The notes: generated from the letters alone by a model not told the origin. A stretch of 64,000 bases of DNA from DASXKD01 sp963806145 (GCA_963806145.1 CAWDXD010000028.1:1-64000); one strand, 5' to 3'; positions 37,483-49,224 are shown, numbered from the stretch's first letter. Numbers and translations are program-made.

Positions 37483-40400
37483 ATGGCAGACTCGCAGGCC
37501 GGCCTGACCAATAACGGCCAGACCACCAACTTTGACGTGTCCTACGACGACTCGCTGGTCACCACGGCCAACGTCATCGACAACGCGAATGCGCTCCTCG
37601 GGGTGGTCGAGAACGAGTTCAACGTCACCACCGGGTGGTTCGGCACACCGGCCAGCAAGTTCGGGCCCAGTCACCGCCAGAAGGTCAAGCTGGACCTGGC
37701 CGCTACGGCGACCAGCTTCCCCGGCGCCAACAACAGCGGCTACGGCAGCGCCATCAACCTCGACGCCCAGAACGTCACGAACGATCACATAGTCGCAGCC
37801 GGCAGGGTCGAGAACGTCTTCATGGCCGAGTGGTCTGAGATCTTGATGTCGCTCAGCAACGGCAAGTGGAACGCCGGCAACAGCAGTGGCGAGGGCCTTT
37901 CGCAGTTCTGCAGCATCCTGCGCTTCCAGACCGGCCACTACGAGTACTACGGGTCGTGGGTCGATAGCTGGCTCAACGGCGTCGCCAGCTCACCCAACGT
38001 CGCCAGGTCGGACTGGGTCAACCAGACCTTCACCGGCAGCGGGAGCGTCCACGGCGACGGCGACTCGGTCAGCTTCGGGTGCGCGCTCGCGTTCTTGTTC
38101 TACCTGTACACCCAGCTGCAGTTCACGCAGGCCCAGATCATCGCGGCCGGCTCCTCCACGCTCGCGGGTGCCTACACGAAGCTGACCGGCGACAACGGCA
38201 ACCCGTTCCCCGCGTTCCTCAACCTCATCGGGCACTCATACCCGGCCTCGGGTACCGCCGCCATCCCAGGTCCGGTAACAGACAACCCGTTCCCGCTGGC
38301 GATCACCGGTTTCTGGGCCAACAAAGACACGTTCGGCAAGGATGAGGTCCAAGAGGTCATCAATAAGAAAGGCGGCGTCTGGTCGCAGGCATTCTGGGTC
38401 GTCGTCGACGGGTTCAGCGAGGCCTCGTTCAATGCGCTCGGGGTCACCGTCGATACCTTCACCGGCTCGTTCGCCAACCTCACCGGCGTCGAGATCATCC
38501 CGAACCTGAGCATCGACTACGAGAACGCTGCTTCACCGCTCGCCCCGCAACGGATCCGCATTCCGTTCGACATCAAGTTCTCCTCCACGGCCCTCGCCCA
38601 TTTCCCCGCCGCCGGCAGCGCGCAGTATGACCTGGCAACCAGCCTGACCGCGGGCGGGACCAAGGTGACCGGCTCCGACACCTCCACCAAGCTCGAGCTC
38701 GTCGCAGGCGCGGACCCGTACTTCACAAACATCGACACCACGCCGGGCGACCCCAACCGGAACAACGTTTTCTACCTCAGCCAGGATCTGCGCGTCTTCA
38801 CCGCGACCCCCGGCCAGAACAACACGCCCGTCCCGGGTGGCCCGTCGTTCGGCAGCGACAGCGCGGCCGGTGCGTTCTCCTACGTGCAGCAACTGCTCAC
38901 CCACCTCAACAGCACCTACAACGACCCGAACGGCACCGACCCGTTCACCTCCGTGCTGCCTGGCCAGGGCGGCGCCCTTCAGGGGGACTCCTCGGTCACC
39001 CCCTACACCCTGGACCTGAGCAACCCGTTCAACATCCAGGTGTTCAGCAACTACAACCTCGCTATCGCGCGGGTGCGCCTGTACGGCAAGCCCGGGTCAG
39101 CCGGCGCCGCCCACAACGTCCGCGTCTTCTTCCGCCTGTGGGCCACGCAGACCGCCGACACCGACTACCAGAGCTCCACCACCTACAAGAGCACCCTGGA
39201 CAACGCCGGTGAGCCGGCATCCCCGCAGGTCGGTACCGGGCATACGACGATCCCGTTCTTCGCATCCGGCAACCTCGGGGCGAACACCGACTACGGGGCC
39301 GGCGGAGCCAACATCCGCACCGTCACCATCCCGGCCGGCCGCGATAGCATCTGGGCCTACTACGGGTGCTTCCTGAACGTCTACGACTCCGCGAACGTCA
39401 TCGACGGTCAGCCGGTGCAGGCCTACCTGACCGGCACCCACCACTGCCTTGTCGCCCAGATCGCCGACGACGACGCCCCGGTCGTCGACGGGGCCAGCCC
39501 GCAGTCGTCAGACAAGCTGGCCCAGCGCAACCTGCAGGTCACCCTGTCGGACAACCCCGGGCCCGCCGACACGCACCGGATCCCGCAGACGTTCGACGTA
39601 AGGCCGAGTGACCCTTCCGCCGACCAGCCGCCCGACGAGCTCATGATCGACTGGGGCGACGTGCCCGCCGGAAGCGTTGCCTCGATCTACTGGCCGCAGG
39701 TCCCCGCGGCGGAGGTGGTCCAGCTCGCCAACTCCCTGTATGCCACGCACACGCTGACGGCCTCGGAAACGAACACCGTCCGCTGCAAGATCAACGGAGG
39801 CATCAGCTACATCCCCGTCCCGAGAGGCGCAGGAGACAACTTCGCTGGCCTGCTCACCCTCGACCTGCCGCAGACGGTGACCACCGGCGAGGAGTTCGAC
39901 ATCCTCGTCAGGCGCATCTCCACCCGCTACGCCAGCAACGTGATTCTCCGGACCCGCACCCTGCCATCCAAGCGCGAAGGCAGACGAGCCAACGGCCGCA
40001 CCGCCGCGACCCGCGGCCGGGGCAAGCCGGCCCCGGAACAGCCTGCGCCTGCGCAGCCGGACGTGACCGTGTGGCGGTACGTCGTCGGCACGTTCGCCGT
40101 CTCGATCCCGGTAAGCACGGCCGAGACGATGCTCCTTCCCGAGGAGAACACGCTGGCCATCATGCGCTGGCGCCTGCAGCAGATGGCCCCCGCCAATCGC
40201 TGGTACAAGGTGCTCGAGCGCTACATCTCCCTGATCGCAGCACGAGTCGACGGCCTCGGCGGCGACTCCGGCTCGATCCTCCCCTCGCCCACCGGAGTCC
40301 CGCCCCGCCGGCGGCCTTCTCACGAGAAGACACGCAAGTATGAAGGCAAGGTGTGTGAGGTCCGCTACGACTGCTTCGGGGAGTTCGAAGGATTCGTGCT

Positions 40401-40563
40401 CGCCGACTGTGCGGAGTCGCGGCGGTTCCGGACCCGGGTCCACGGAATCGAAGAGGTCGTGCTGCGCGCGTGCCGAGAGCACCTCACCCTCCAGATCCTC
40501 GTCGACAAGGACGGCGAGGAACGCATCGTCCGGCTCGCCATCCGCTGCGCCGGGAGTGATTGA
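37483..40563 (+). CDS. 1026-aa multidomain protein of unknown function
   Basis: This is the largest intact gene of the window, with an ATG behind GGAGAGG. There is no signal peptide and no membrane segment. Residues 1-270 are Asn/Gly/Ser-rich with ENVFMAEWSEILM and SGEGLSQF, a pattern that resembles a zincin HExxH...GEG region with the histidines lost. Residues 280-760 are rich in beta-strand sequence with aromatic and Asn/Thr residues (LSQDLRVFTATPG, NLAIARVRLYGKPG, VRVFFRLWATQT). A basic linker (TLPSKREGRRANGR) precedes VWRYVVGTFAVSIPV, and the last 75 residues form a separate module (KYEGKVCEVRYDCFGEFEGF). No partner gene explains its role. Confidence 0.85.
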   Translation: MADSQAGLTNNGQTTNFDVSYDDSLVTTANVIDNANALLGVVENEFNVTTGWFGTPASKFGPSHRQKVKLDLAATATSFPGANNSGYGSAINLDAQNVTNDHIVAAGRVENVFMAEWSEILMSLSNGKWNAGNSSGEGLSQFCSILRFQTGHYEYYGSWVDSWLNGVASSPNVARSDWVNQTFTGSGSVHGDGDSVSFGCALAFLFYLYTQLQFTQAQIIAAGSSTLAGAYTKLTGDNGNPFPAFLNLIGHSYPASGTAAIPGPVTDNPFPLAITGFWANKDTFGKDEVQEVINKKGGVWSQAFWVVVDGFSEASFNALGVTVDTFTGSFANLTGVEIIPNLSIDYENAASPLAPQRIRIPFDIKFSSTALAHFPAAGSAQYDLATSLTAGGTKVTGSDTSTKLELVAGADPYFTNIDTTPGDPNRNNVFYLSQDLRVFTATPGQNNTPVPGGPSFGSDSAAGAFSYVQQLLTHLNSTYNDPNGTDPFTSVLPGQGGALQGDSSVTPYTLDLSNPFNIQVFSNYNLAIARVRLYGKPGSAGAAHNVRVFFRLWATQTADTDYQSSTTYKSTLDNAGEPASPQVGTGHTTIPFFASGNLGANTDYGAGGANIRTVTIPAGRDSIWAYYGCFLNVYDSANVIDGQPVQAYLTGTHHCLVAQIADDDAPVVDGASPQSSDKLAQRNLQVTLSDNPGPADTHRIPQTFDVRPSDPSADQPPDELMIDWGDVPAGSVASIYWPQVPAAEVVQLANSLYATHTLTASETNTVRCKINGGISYIPVPRGAGDNFAGLLTLDLPQTVTTGEEFDILVRRISTRYASNVILRTRTLPSKREGRRANGRTAATRGRGKPAPEQPAPAQPDVTVWRYVVGTFAVSIPVSTAETMLLPEENTLAIMRWRLQQMAPANRWYKVLERYISLIAARVDGLGGDSGSILPSPTGVPPRRRPSHEKTRKYEGKVCEVRYDCFGEFEGFVLADCAESRRFRTRVHGIEEVVLRACREHLTLQILVDKDGEERIVRLAIRCAGSD

Positions 40564-40626
40564 CCGGGGGTTCGCTGGCACCGATGCTGCATCTAGGCGT
40601 GGCCTTCCCCACGGAGGTGAGCAGTC

Positions 40627-41187
40627 ATGCCGCACATCGCCCTGAACTCCGCCGAACCGGGAATCCGCGGCTTGCTCCGCTACCGCCCGGAGACCGCCGG
40701 CCCGCTGAGCGAGCTGACGGAGGTGCTGCTGCGCGGGCCGAGCACCCTGACCCGGGGCGAGCGGGAACTGATAGCGGCCTATGTGTCGGCGCTCAACGAC
40801 TGCCGGTACTGCTCGTCGTCCCACTCTGCCTGCGCCGCGGCCCAGTTGCCAGGAGGCATGACGCTGGTGGAGCAGGTGTGCGCCGACCCTGGCACCGCGC
40901 CGGTGCCGGCCAAGCTGAAAGCCTTGCTGACGATCGCCTCGGCGGTACGGGAAAGCGGCCGCGCCGTCACCGGGGAGCAGGTCGCGCAGGCCCGCGCGGC
41001 GGGCGCGACGGATGTGGAGATTCACGACACGGTCTTGATCGCGGCAGTGTTTTGCATGTTCAACAGGTACGTCGACGGGCTGGCCACGACGGCCCCTGAC
41101 GACCCTGCCCTGTACGCCGCCGGCGCGCAGCGCCTGGTCGCACACGGCTACGTGGCACCGCCGGCGGAACCCGGCCGCGAGGGCTGA
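40627..41187 (+). CDS. AhpD-like / carboxymuconolactone decarboxylase-family peroxidase-related protein
   Basis: A 186-aa all-helical protein. The redox motif CRYCSSSHS (CxxCxxxH) following ERELIAAYVSALND is the active-site signature of AhpD-like proteins, which reduce peroxides or recycle alkylhydroperoxidase. KLKALLTIASAVRESGRAVTG and DVEIHDTVLIAAVFCMFNRYV are the conserved flanking helices of the uncharacterised peroxidase-related subfamily. The ATG has GGAGG nine bases upstream. It follows the giant orphan by 60 bases on the same strand, so read-through is possible. Confidence 0.87.
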   Translation: MPHIALNSAEPGIRGLLRYRPETAGPLSELTEVLLRGPSTLTRGERELIAAYVSALNDCRYCSSSHSACAAAQLPGGMTLVEQVCADPGTAPVPAKLKALLTIASAVRESGRAVTGEQVAQARAAGATDVEIHDTVLIAAVFCMFNRYVDGLATTAPDDPALYAAGAQRLVAHGYVAPPAEPGREG

Positions 41188-41343
41188 GCACCCCTGCTGG
41201 CCCCGTGCCGCCCGGCGTGCCCAGCAGGCCTGCCCGCTGGGCAGATGTGGAGATGGACGCCACGAGCAACCACCACGTGGCGGCGACCAGCCAGCACGAG
41301 GCTTGGACCAGCGGACCGTACGAGCTGCGAAGCGGAACCGATG

Positions 41344-42222
41344 TCACGGGCGGATCGCACGGAGCAGCAGGTAGTCGATGATGTGGCGCCGCCAGAGCAG
41401 GTCTACCTGCCGCAGCAGCAGGCGGGCGGCGGCGTGCTGCCCGAGAGGCGCGGTCGTCGCGCGCGCCAGCCGCGCGGCGGTGAGCCGGAGCGCGGGGGCG
41501 ATCACTTTGTCGCCGCACGCCGTGACCGTCACCTCGGCCAGGCCCGCCGCGCGGGCGGCCGCGGCGATCTGCCCGGCCGTCATCGCCATGGTGTGCCGAA
41601 GACCGAAGACCCGCAACTGGGTCAGGCCAGCCGCCAGCTCAGCGGGGGTTACCGGCCGGCGCTGGACCGAGATATCGGAGATGCTCAGCACGCCGCCAGG
41701 GCGCAGCACCCGGTAACACTCGGCAAAGAAGGCCTTCCTTGACTGAAAATGCAAGGCTGCCTCCACGCTGATGAGCCCGTCCAGCCTCCCGCCGGCGATG
41801 GGCAGCCGGGTGGCATCTCCCACCACGGGCACGGCTGCGGCCTGTCTCAGCCGGTCCCGGCCTGCCTCCAGCTGCCACTGGGTGATGTTCACCGCGACCA
41901 GCCGGCGCGGGCGGGTTACCTCGGCGATCAGCGGATCCTGGGTGCCGAGCCCGTTCCCCACATCGGCGATCACGCCCCCGGCGGGCAGGTCCGATGCGAG
42001 CGTCCGCACCAGCCGCTGGCAGGCCTGCTGGGCCTCATCCTCGGTACCGGGCCCTTCCCACAACCCCAGGTTCAGCCAGCCAGGCGCCAGCGCCAGGAAG
42101 AAGTCCGACCCGATGCTCTCGTACACCCGCGCAGCCGGATTGCCGCCCTGCTTGAAGAGCCCGGCGGCATGCCGCACATGTTGAGCCGTCCACCCCGTCG
42201 CCCACGCCGGCTTCCCTGCCAT
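41344..42222 (-). CDS. Class I SAM-dependent methyltransferase
   Basis: A 292-aa methyltransferase with a modified motif I, GGVIADVGNGLGTQ (the usual Gly-rich loop D/E-x-G-x-G-x-G), then PVVGDATRLPIAGGRLDGLI, the post-II ECYRVLRPGGVLSISDI, and a C-terminal helical cap with several Arg/Leu-rich helices. The overall pattern (VYESIGSDFFLALAPGWLNLGLW) resembles the O/C-methyltransferases of small-molecule pathways such as the sterol/tocopherol or geranyl-diphosphate types. The substrate is unknown. It converges with the AhpD-like gene. Confidence 0.83.
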   Translation of the reverse strand: MAGKPAWATGWTAQHVRHAAGLFKQGGNPAARVYESIGSDFFLALAPGWLNLGLWEGPGTEDEAQQACQRLVRTLASDLPAGGVIADVGNGLGTQDPLIAEVTRPRRLVAVNITQWQLEAGRDRLRQAAAVPVVGDATRLPIAGGRLDGLISVEAALHFQSRKAFFAECYRVLRPGGVLSISDISVQRRPVTPAELAAGLTQLRVFGLRHTMAMTAGQIAAAARAAGLAEVTVTACGDKVIAPALRLTAARLARATTAPLGQHAAARLLLRQVDLLWRRHIIDYLLLRAIRP

Positions 42223-42333
42223 CGCAGACTCACCCTACGAGACAGCCCCGCGGGCTTGTGCTCGGGGGGGATCACCAGGAATCTCACAACCGGCGGTCAG
42301 GGATTCGCAAGGTAGCCGGGCCATGGTGGGCCT

Positions 42334-43041
42334 ATGCGGGACGTCCCGGCACAGAGCGAGGCCCGGCTGCTGGTCGTGGACGACGAGCCGACGATCCTGG
42401 AGTTGCTGGCCGGGACGCTGCGGTTCGCCGGGTTCGACGTGCTGACCGCGGTCAGCGGCGCGGAGGCGCTGCGCGCGGCCGCGGCGGCCAAGCCGGATCT
42501 CATCCTGCTCGACGTCATGATGCCCGACTGCGACGGTTTCGACGTGATCCGCCGGATCCGCGCGGGCGGCCCCCGGGTCCCGGTGATCTTCCTGACCGCC
42601 CGGGACAGCGTCCACGAGCGGGTCACCGGCCTCACCCTCGGCGGCGACGATTACGTCACCAAACCGTTCAGCCTGGACGAGGTGCTCGCCCGGATCCGGG
42701 CGGTACTGCGGCGCAGCCGGGGCGAGCCGGAGGCAGCCTCCCGGCTGGTGGTCGCCGACCTCGAACTCGACGAGGACAGTCACCAGGTGTGGCGCGCGGG
42801 CACGGAGGTCGCCCTGTCGCCGAACGAGTTCAAGCTGCTGCGCTACCTGATGATCAACGCGGGCCGGGTGCTGAGCCGGGCCCAGATCCTCGACCACGTC
42901 TGGAACTACAGCTTCGACGGCGACGGCAACATCGTCGAGTCCTACATCTGCTACCTGCGGCGCAAGCTGGACCGGGGCGAGCCCCGGCTGATCCACACGA
43001 TCCGCGGCATCGGCTACGTCCTGCGGGTCCCGCCCCCGTGA
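42334..43041 (+). CDS. OmpR/PhoB-family response regulator
   Basis: A 235-aa regulator. The receiver domain has the acidic pair VVDDEP, phosphoacceptor Asp near residue 60 in LILLDVMMPDCDGF, the Thr in FLTARDS and Lys in VTKPFSLDEV. The C-terminal winged helix shows VALSPNEFKLLRYLMINAG, DHVWNYSFDGDGN and the wing IRGIGYVLR. Its stop overlaps the histidine kinase start (GTGA). Together with the following ABC exporter genes the pair looks like a sensor system controlling efflux. Confidence 0.93.
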   Translation: MRDVPAQSEARLLVVDDEPTILELLAGTLRFAGFDVLTAVSGAEALRAAAAAKPDLILLDVMMPDCDGFDVIRRIRAGGPRVPVIFLTARDSVHERVTGLTLGGDDYVTKPFSLDEVLARIRAVLRRSRGEPEAASRLVVADLELDEDSHQVWRAGTEVALSPNEFKLLRYLMINAGRVLSRAQILDHVWNYSFDGDGNIVESYICYLRRKLDRGEPRLIHTIRGIGYVLRVPPP

Positions 43042-44600
43042 GAAGCCCGGCCTCCCTGCGGCGGGCGGTGCTGGCCCGCGCGTCGCTGCGGGTGCGGGTG
43101 ATGGCCGCGGCCGCGGTGCTGGTCGCGGTCACCTCGGTGCTGATGGGGCTGCTCGGCACGGTGCTGCTGCGCGACTACCTGTTCGGCCGGGTGGACGCGC
43201 AACTGGGCACGTTCTCTTCGTTCGTCAGCCGGGTGGTGGCGCACCCGCGTCCCGGGCCGCGGCCCCATCGCCCTGGGCCGCAACAACTGCCCACCGACTA
43301 CCTGGTGGAAATGATCGATCCCGGTGGGCAGGTCCAGGTGGCCCCCGGGTCGATGCGGGGCATCCCCGCGCCCGCGCTGACCGCCGCGCAACTGCACGGC
43401 GACGCCACCCCGTTCACCGCGGCCGCCAAGGGCTCCCCCGGGCATTCGTGGCGGGTGCTGGTCCGCACGGTGCCCGGCGGGCGCCGCGTCGTCGCCGCGT
43501 TCAGCCTCGATGACGTGCAAAGCACCGTGGGCCAGCTGGAGCTGGCCGACACGGTGGCCGGGGCGGCGGCCATCGTGCTGCTCGCAGGCATCGGGTTCCC
43601 GCTGATCCGGGCAAGCCTGGCCCCGCTGTCACGGATGGAGGACACCGCCTCGGCGATCGCCGCGGGCGAGCTGTCCCGCCGGATCCCCCATCCTCGGGAA
43701 CGGACCGAGGTGGGCAGGCTCGCCGCCGCGCTCAACGCGATGCTGGGCCGGATCGAGGCGTCCTACCGGGCCAGGGCGGACGGCGAGGCCAAGGCACGCG
43801 ACTCCGAGGACCGGATGCGCCGGTTCGTCGCCGACGCCAGCCACGAACTGCGCACCCCGCTGACCTCGGTCAAGGGCCTGGCCGAGTTCTACCGGCAGCA
43901 GGGGGAGGCCGCGGACCGCGCCGAGGTGACCCGGCTGATGACCGGCATCCAGGCCGAGGCAGCCCGGATGGGCCGGCTGGTCGACGACCTGCTGCTCCTC
44001 GCCCAGTTCGACGAGAACCGCCCGCTGGACCTTCAGCCGGTGGACCTGTCCAGCATCGCGGTGCAGGCGGCGGCCGGTGCCCGCGCCATCCAGCCCGGCC
44101 GGCCGCTGACCGTGCTCGCGGCGGCGCCCGTCATCGTCCGCGCCGACGCCGGGCGGCTCCGCCAGGTCATCGACAACCTGATCGGCAATGCCCTGCAGCA
44201 CACGCCCGCGGCCACGCCGGTCACCGTGACCGTGACGGCCGCCTCCGGGCACGGCCAGGTCGCCGTCGCCGACGCCGGGCCCGGGCTGTCCGCCGCGCAG
44301 GCCGCCCGGGTCTTCGACCGGTTCTACCGCACCGACCGGGCGAGAAACCGGGCCAGCGGCGGCACCGGGCTCGGGCTGTCCATCGCCGCCACCCTGGTCG
44401 CCGCGCACGGCGGCACGATCGATGTCGACACCCAGCCGGGGCACGGCGCCACCTTCGTCGCCCGGCTGCCACTGGCGGCGGCTCCGGCGGATGGCGGACC
44501 GCCGGAGCCGCGTGGGGACGTCCCGGAGCCGGCCGCGGACCCGCCCGGGCCGGCCGGACGCGATCAGGCCGGACGCGAGCCGGCCCGGCGTGGCGGCTGA
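43038..44600 (+). CDS. Sensor histidine kinase
   Basis: A 520-aa membrane kinase starting at the GTG that overlaps the regulator stop. It has a first membrane helix (VMAAAAVLVAVTSVLMGLLG), an extracytoplasmic domain with a Pro/Arg-rich stretch, a second helix (AGAAAIVLLAGIGFPLI), and a HAMP segment (MEDTASAIAAGELSRRIPHP). The phosphoacceptor His is near residue 269 in ASHELRTPLTSVKG, followed by an ATPase domain with N box (IDNLIGNALQHT), G1 (DAGPGLS), F (FYRTDRARN) and G2 (GGTGLGLSIA). The C-terminal tail is Pro/Arg-rich. It is the partner of the upstream OmpR-type regulator. Confidence 0.92.
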   Translation: MRSPASLRRAVLARASLRVRVMAAAAVLVAVTSVLMGLLGTVLLRDYLFGRVDAQLGTFSSFVSRVVAHPRPGPRPHRPGPQQLPTDYLVEMIDPGGQVQVAPGSMRGIPAPALTAAQLHGDATPFTAAAKGSPGHSWRVLVRTVPGGRRVVAAFSLDDVQSTVGQLELADTVAGAAAIVLLAGIGFPLIRASLAPLSRMEDTASAIAAGELSRRIPHPRERTEVGRLAAALNAMLGRIEASYRARADGEAKARDSEDRMRRFVADASHELRTPLTSVKGLAEFYRQQGEAADRAEVTRLMTGIQAEAARMGRLVDDLLLLAQFDENRPLDLQPVDLSSIAVQAAAGARAIQPGRPLTVLAAAPVIVRADAGRLRQVIDNLIGNALQHTPAATPVTVTVTAASGHGQVAVADAGPGLSAAQAARVFDRFYRTDRARNRASGGTGLGLSIAATLVAAHGGTIDVDTQPGHGATFVARLPLAAAPADGGPPEPRGDVPEPAADPPGPAGRDQAGREPARRGG

Positions 44601-44762
44601 CGCCGTCTCAAGCCAGCGTTCAGCGCATCCAGAGAAAACCCGCGTCCTGGCACAAGGAAACCGGCAGCCAGCCTCAACGAGCAGCCCAGCCGGAGGCGAT
44701 GTGCTGGCATACGGCGGGCCCGCGGGCCCGCACAGAACCGGTCATTGCTGTCTGGAGGACAG

Positions 44763-46210
<1,448 letters not shown>

Positions 46211-46281
46211 TGGACGCCACGCACCCCGTGGCACGCGCCGCACCGCCCGCAACCCTGAGCCAGCCCACCGAGAGGACATCC

Positions 46282-47028
<747 letters not shown>

Positions 47029-47052
47029 GCTTCGTCGGGTAGACATGGCAGC

Positions 47053-47220
47053 GTGGCGAGCGAGGTGGCGCGGTACTGGCGGCACGCGGGCGTGCCCGGG
47101 GCGGACCTGCTGCGCGCCAGGTACGTGACGCACCGGTACACCAGGCACGCGCACGAGACCTTCACCTTCGCCCTGATCGAGGCCGGGATCGAGGGCGGAG
47201 CTCGCCACTTAGCCTCGTAA
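47053..47220 (+). pseudogene. N-terminal fragment of an AraC-family regulator
   Basis: A 55-codon frame (GTG start, TAA stop) reads ARYWRHAGVPGADLLRARYV, then THRYTRHAHETFTFALIEAG. This is the opening of the AraC-type regulators that commonly sit just upstream of azlCD in actinomycetes. The rest of the cupin domain and the two HTH motifs are gone; after GIEG the frame runs straight into the azlC leader. It was too short for a normal ORF list. Confidence 0.6.
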
Positions 47221-47222
47221 AC

Positions 47223-47954
47223 GTGACTGATATCGCTGACCGGCCTGCGGGCCGGGCGCGGGTCCGCCCGGTGCGGGACGGCATCGCACTCGGGTTCGCG
47301 GTCGGCGTCTCCGGTGTTGCCTTCGGCGCGGCCGCCGTCGGCTCGGGGATGAACGTTGCGCAGGCCTGCGTATTGAGCCTTCTTGCTTTTACCGGAGCGT
47401 CGCAGTTCGCCCTGGCCGGAGCCGTGGCCGGCGGCGCGGGGCTGATCGGCGGGGTGGCCGGCGCCATCCTGCTCGGCAGCAGGAACGCGCTCTACGGCCT
47501 GCGCCTGGCCGACCTGCTGCCGCGGCGGGGCTTCCGCAAGCTGATCGCCGCCCAGGGCGTCATCGACGAGACCACCGCCGTCACGCTGGCGCAGCCCGAC
47601 GCGGCGGCGGCCCGGCTCGGCTTCCTCGCCACGTTCGTCACCATCTACCTGACCTGGAATCTCACCACGCTGCTCGGCGCGTTCGGCGCGGGCAGGCTCG
47701 GCTCACCGCAGTCGCTCGGCATCGACGTGGTCGGGCCGGCCGCGTTTCTCGCGCTGATCTGGCCGCGGCTGCGGGCGGGCAGGACCGAGCGTGCCGTCGG
47801 GCTGGCCGGCGCGGCGATCGCCCTGGCCACGACCCCGTTCCTGCCGACGGGCGTGCCGGTGATCCTCGCCGCCACGGCGGCGCTGGCCGGGGCGCTGATC
47901 TCGCCACAGCCGGGTTCACCGCAGCCGGATTCTGTGCAACCGGAGGTGCCCTAG
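47223..47954 (+). CDS. azlC: AzlC-family branched-chain amino acid exporter, large subunit
   Basis: A 243-aa membrane protein with about six helices. RDGIALGFAVGVSGVAFGAAA, LLAFTGASQFALAGAVAGGAG and ILLGSRNALYGLRLADLLP are the family core; the FTGASQF motif is diagnostic. AzlC and AzlD together export branched-chain amino acids or analogues such as 4-azaleucine. The GTG start lies two bases after the stop of the AraC fragment, and its stop overlaps the azlD start by one base. With the AraC gene truncated, control of this pair is unclear. Confidence 0.9.
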   Translation: MTDIADRPAGRARVRPVRDGIALGFAVGVSGVAFGAAAVGSGMNVAQACVLSLLAFTGASQFALAGAVAGGAGLIGGVAGAILLGSRNALYGLRLADLLPRRGFRKLIAAQGVIDETTAVTLAQPDAAAARLGFLATFVTIYLTWNLTTLLGAFGAGRLGSPQSLGIDVVGPAAFLALIWPRLRAGRTERAVGLAGAAIALATTPFLPTGVPVILAATAALAGALISPQPGSPQPDSVQPEVP

Positions 47955-48271
47955 TGACCGGGATCTGGGTGGCGGTGCTTGTGACGGCCGCCGGATGTTA
48001 CGCGCTCAAGCTGACCGGGCTGGTCGTGCCCAGGACCGTGCTCGGCAACCCGCGGGTCCGCCGGTTCGCCGAGCTCGTCCCGGTCGCGCTGCTGGCCGCG
48101 CTGGTCGCGGTGCAGACGTTCGGCGCCGGGCAGTCGCTGGCCATCGACCCGGCCCGGCTGGCCGGGCTGGGCGCCGCGGTGGCCGCACTGCTGCTGCGGG
48201 CACCGTTCCTCGTGGTCGTCATCGTCGCGGCCGGCACCGCCGCGGTACTGCGCGCGCTGGGCGTCGCCTGA
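47954..48271 (+). CDS. azlD: AzlD-family branched-chain amino acid exporter, small subunit
   Basis: A 105-aa membrane protein with four hydrophobic segments: GIWVAVLVTAAGCYALKLTG, then VRRFAELVPVALLAALVAVQ, and the C-terminal RAPFLVVVIVAAGTAAVLR. The LVPVALLAALVxxQ and AxLLRAPFLVVV blocks are typical of AzlD. Translation is coupled to azlC by a one-base overlap (TAGTG). Confidence 0.9.
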   Translation: MTGIWVAVLVTAAGCYALKLTGLVVPRTVLGNPRVRRFAELVPVALLAALVAVQTFGAGQSLAIDPARLAGLGAAVAALLLRAPFLVVVIVAAGTAAVLRALGVA

Positions 48272-48293
48272 CCGGCCAGCGCGCGCAGCCAGG

Positions 48294-49052
48294 CTACGGA
48301 ACCGGACGCAGGCCGCCCGCGGTGAGCAGGTAGGACTCCGGGCCCTCGGCGGGTGCGGGCGTCTCGATCAGGTCGACGATCGCCTTGCCCGCCTGCTCGG
48401 GGGTGAGCACCGGGCCGAGATTCTCTGTGAAGGTGGCCACGTCCGTGCCCGCCCGCCGCGCGTAGGCCGCCACCGCCGCCGCGCCCAGTTCGGTGGCCGG
48501 GGTGAGCTGCGGGAGCACCGAGATGAACCGGATCCCGAGACCGGCCCGTGCCGACTCGTCCGCGGCGTAGGCGGCGACGAACCTGATGGTCGCCTTGGCC
48601 CCGGCGTAACCGCCGGACAGCGGTGAGCCGCGGAGCGCGGCGCCGCTGGAGAACGCGATGACCACGCTGCCCTCCTCCAGCGGGCGCAGCAGCGCCTCAC
48701 GGGACCAGTGGAACACCTGGCGCACGTCGGTGTGCCAGTTGCTGCTGAACGTCTCCCAGGTCTGCTGGTGCAAGGGCCGGGACAGCGGGGGCACGCCGGC
48801 GGCGAGCACCAGGACCCGCGGGCGGTAGGTGTCGATGAGCTGACCGGCCACGACGGGGTCGGCCGCGTCGGCGGCGACAGGGATGAAGCCGTCGCCGAGC
48901 TGCGCGCGCACCTCCTCGAGCCTGGCCCGGTCGCGGGCGACGCCCACGACGCTGGCGCCGGCGCCGGCGAGCGCGCTGGCGATGCCGTGGCCGAAGCCAC
49001 GGCTGGCGCCGGTGACGAGTGCCGTCGACCCTGACAGTTCTTGCGCTGGCAT
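48294..49052 (-). CDS. Short-chain dehydrogenase/reductase
   Basis: A 252-aa classical-type SDR with the cofactor loop ALVTGASRGFGHGIASALAG, DAAD and VLVLAAGVPPLSRPL (in place of NNAG), the Ser in VIAFSSGAALRG, and the catalytic YAGAK. The fingerprint GVARDRARLEE suggests NADP preference. The start is the ATG preceded by AAGGAG; eight more in-frame codons lie upstream. It is divergent from an ECF sigma gene 172 bases away and may be under its control. Confidence 0.9.
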   Translation of the reverse strand: MPAQELSGSTALVTGASRGFGHGIASALAGAGASVVGVARDRARLEEVRAQLGDGFIPVAADAADPVVAGQLIDTYRPRVLVLAAGVPPLSRPLHQQTWETFSSNWHTDVRQVFHWSREALLRPLEEGSVVIAFSSGAALRGSPLSGGYAGAKATIRFVAAYAADESARAGLGIRFISVLPQLTPATELGAAAVAAYARRAGTDVATFTENLGPVLTPEQAGKAIVDLIETPAPAEGPESYLLTAGGLRPVP

Positions 49053-49224
49053 CAGGTACTCCTTGATCCTTGGCACGGAGCGGGTTTCCCCGCGGTTACC
49101 GGTACTGATCCGGGCGGTGGCGGGAATTCACCGCCCGCCGGGCCGATGATTTCCGCCGCGCCCGCGGATCGGTACCGGTGACGGGCACGGGCCGGGCGCC
49201 TGTTCGCACAGGAGGGCAGTGGTG

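Noticed and set aside
39508..41145. 545-codon minus-strand open frame
   Set aside because: Antisense to the giant orphan and the AhpD-like gene, whose motifs and ribosome sites are convincing.
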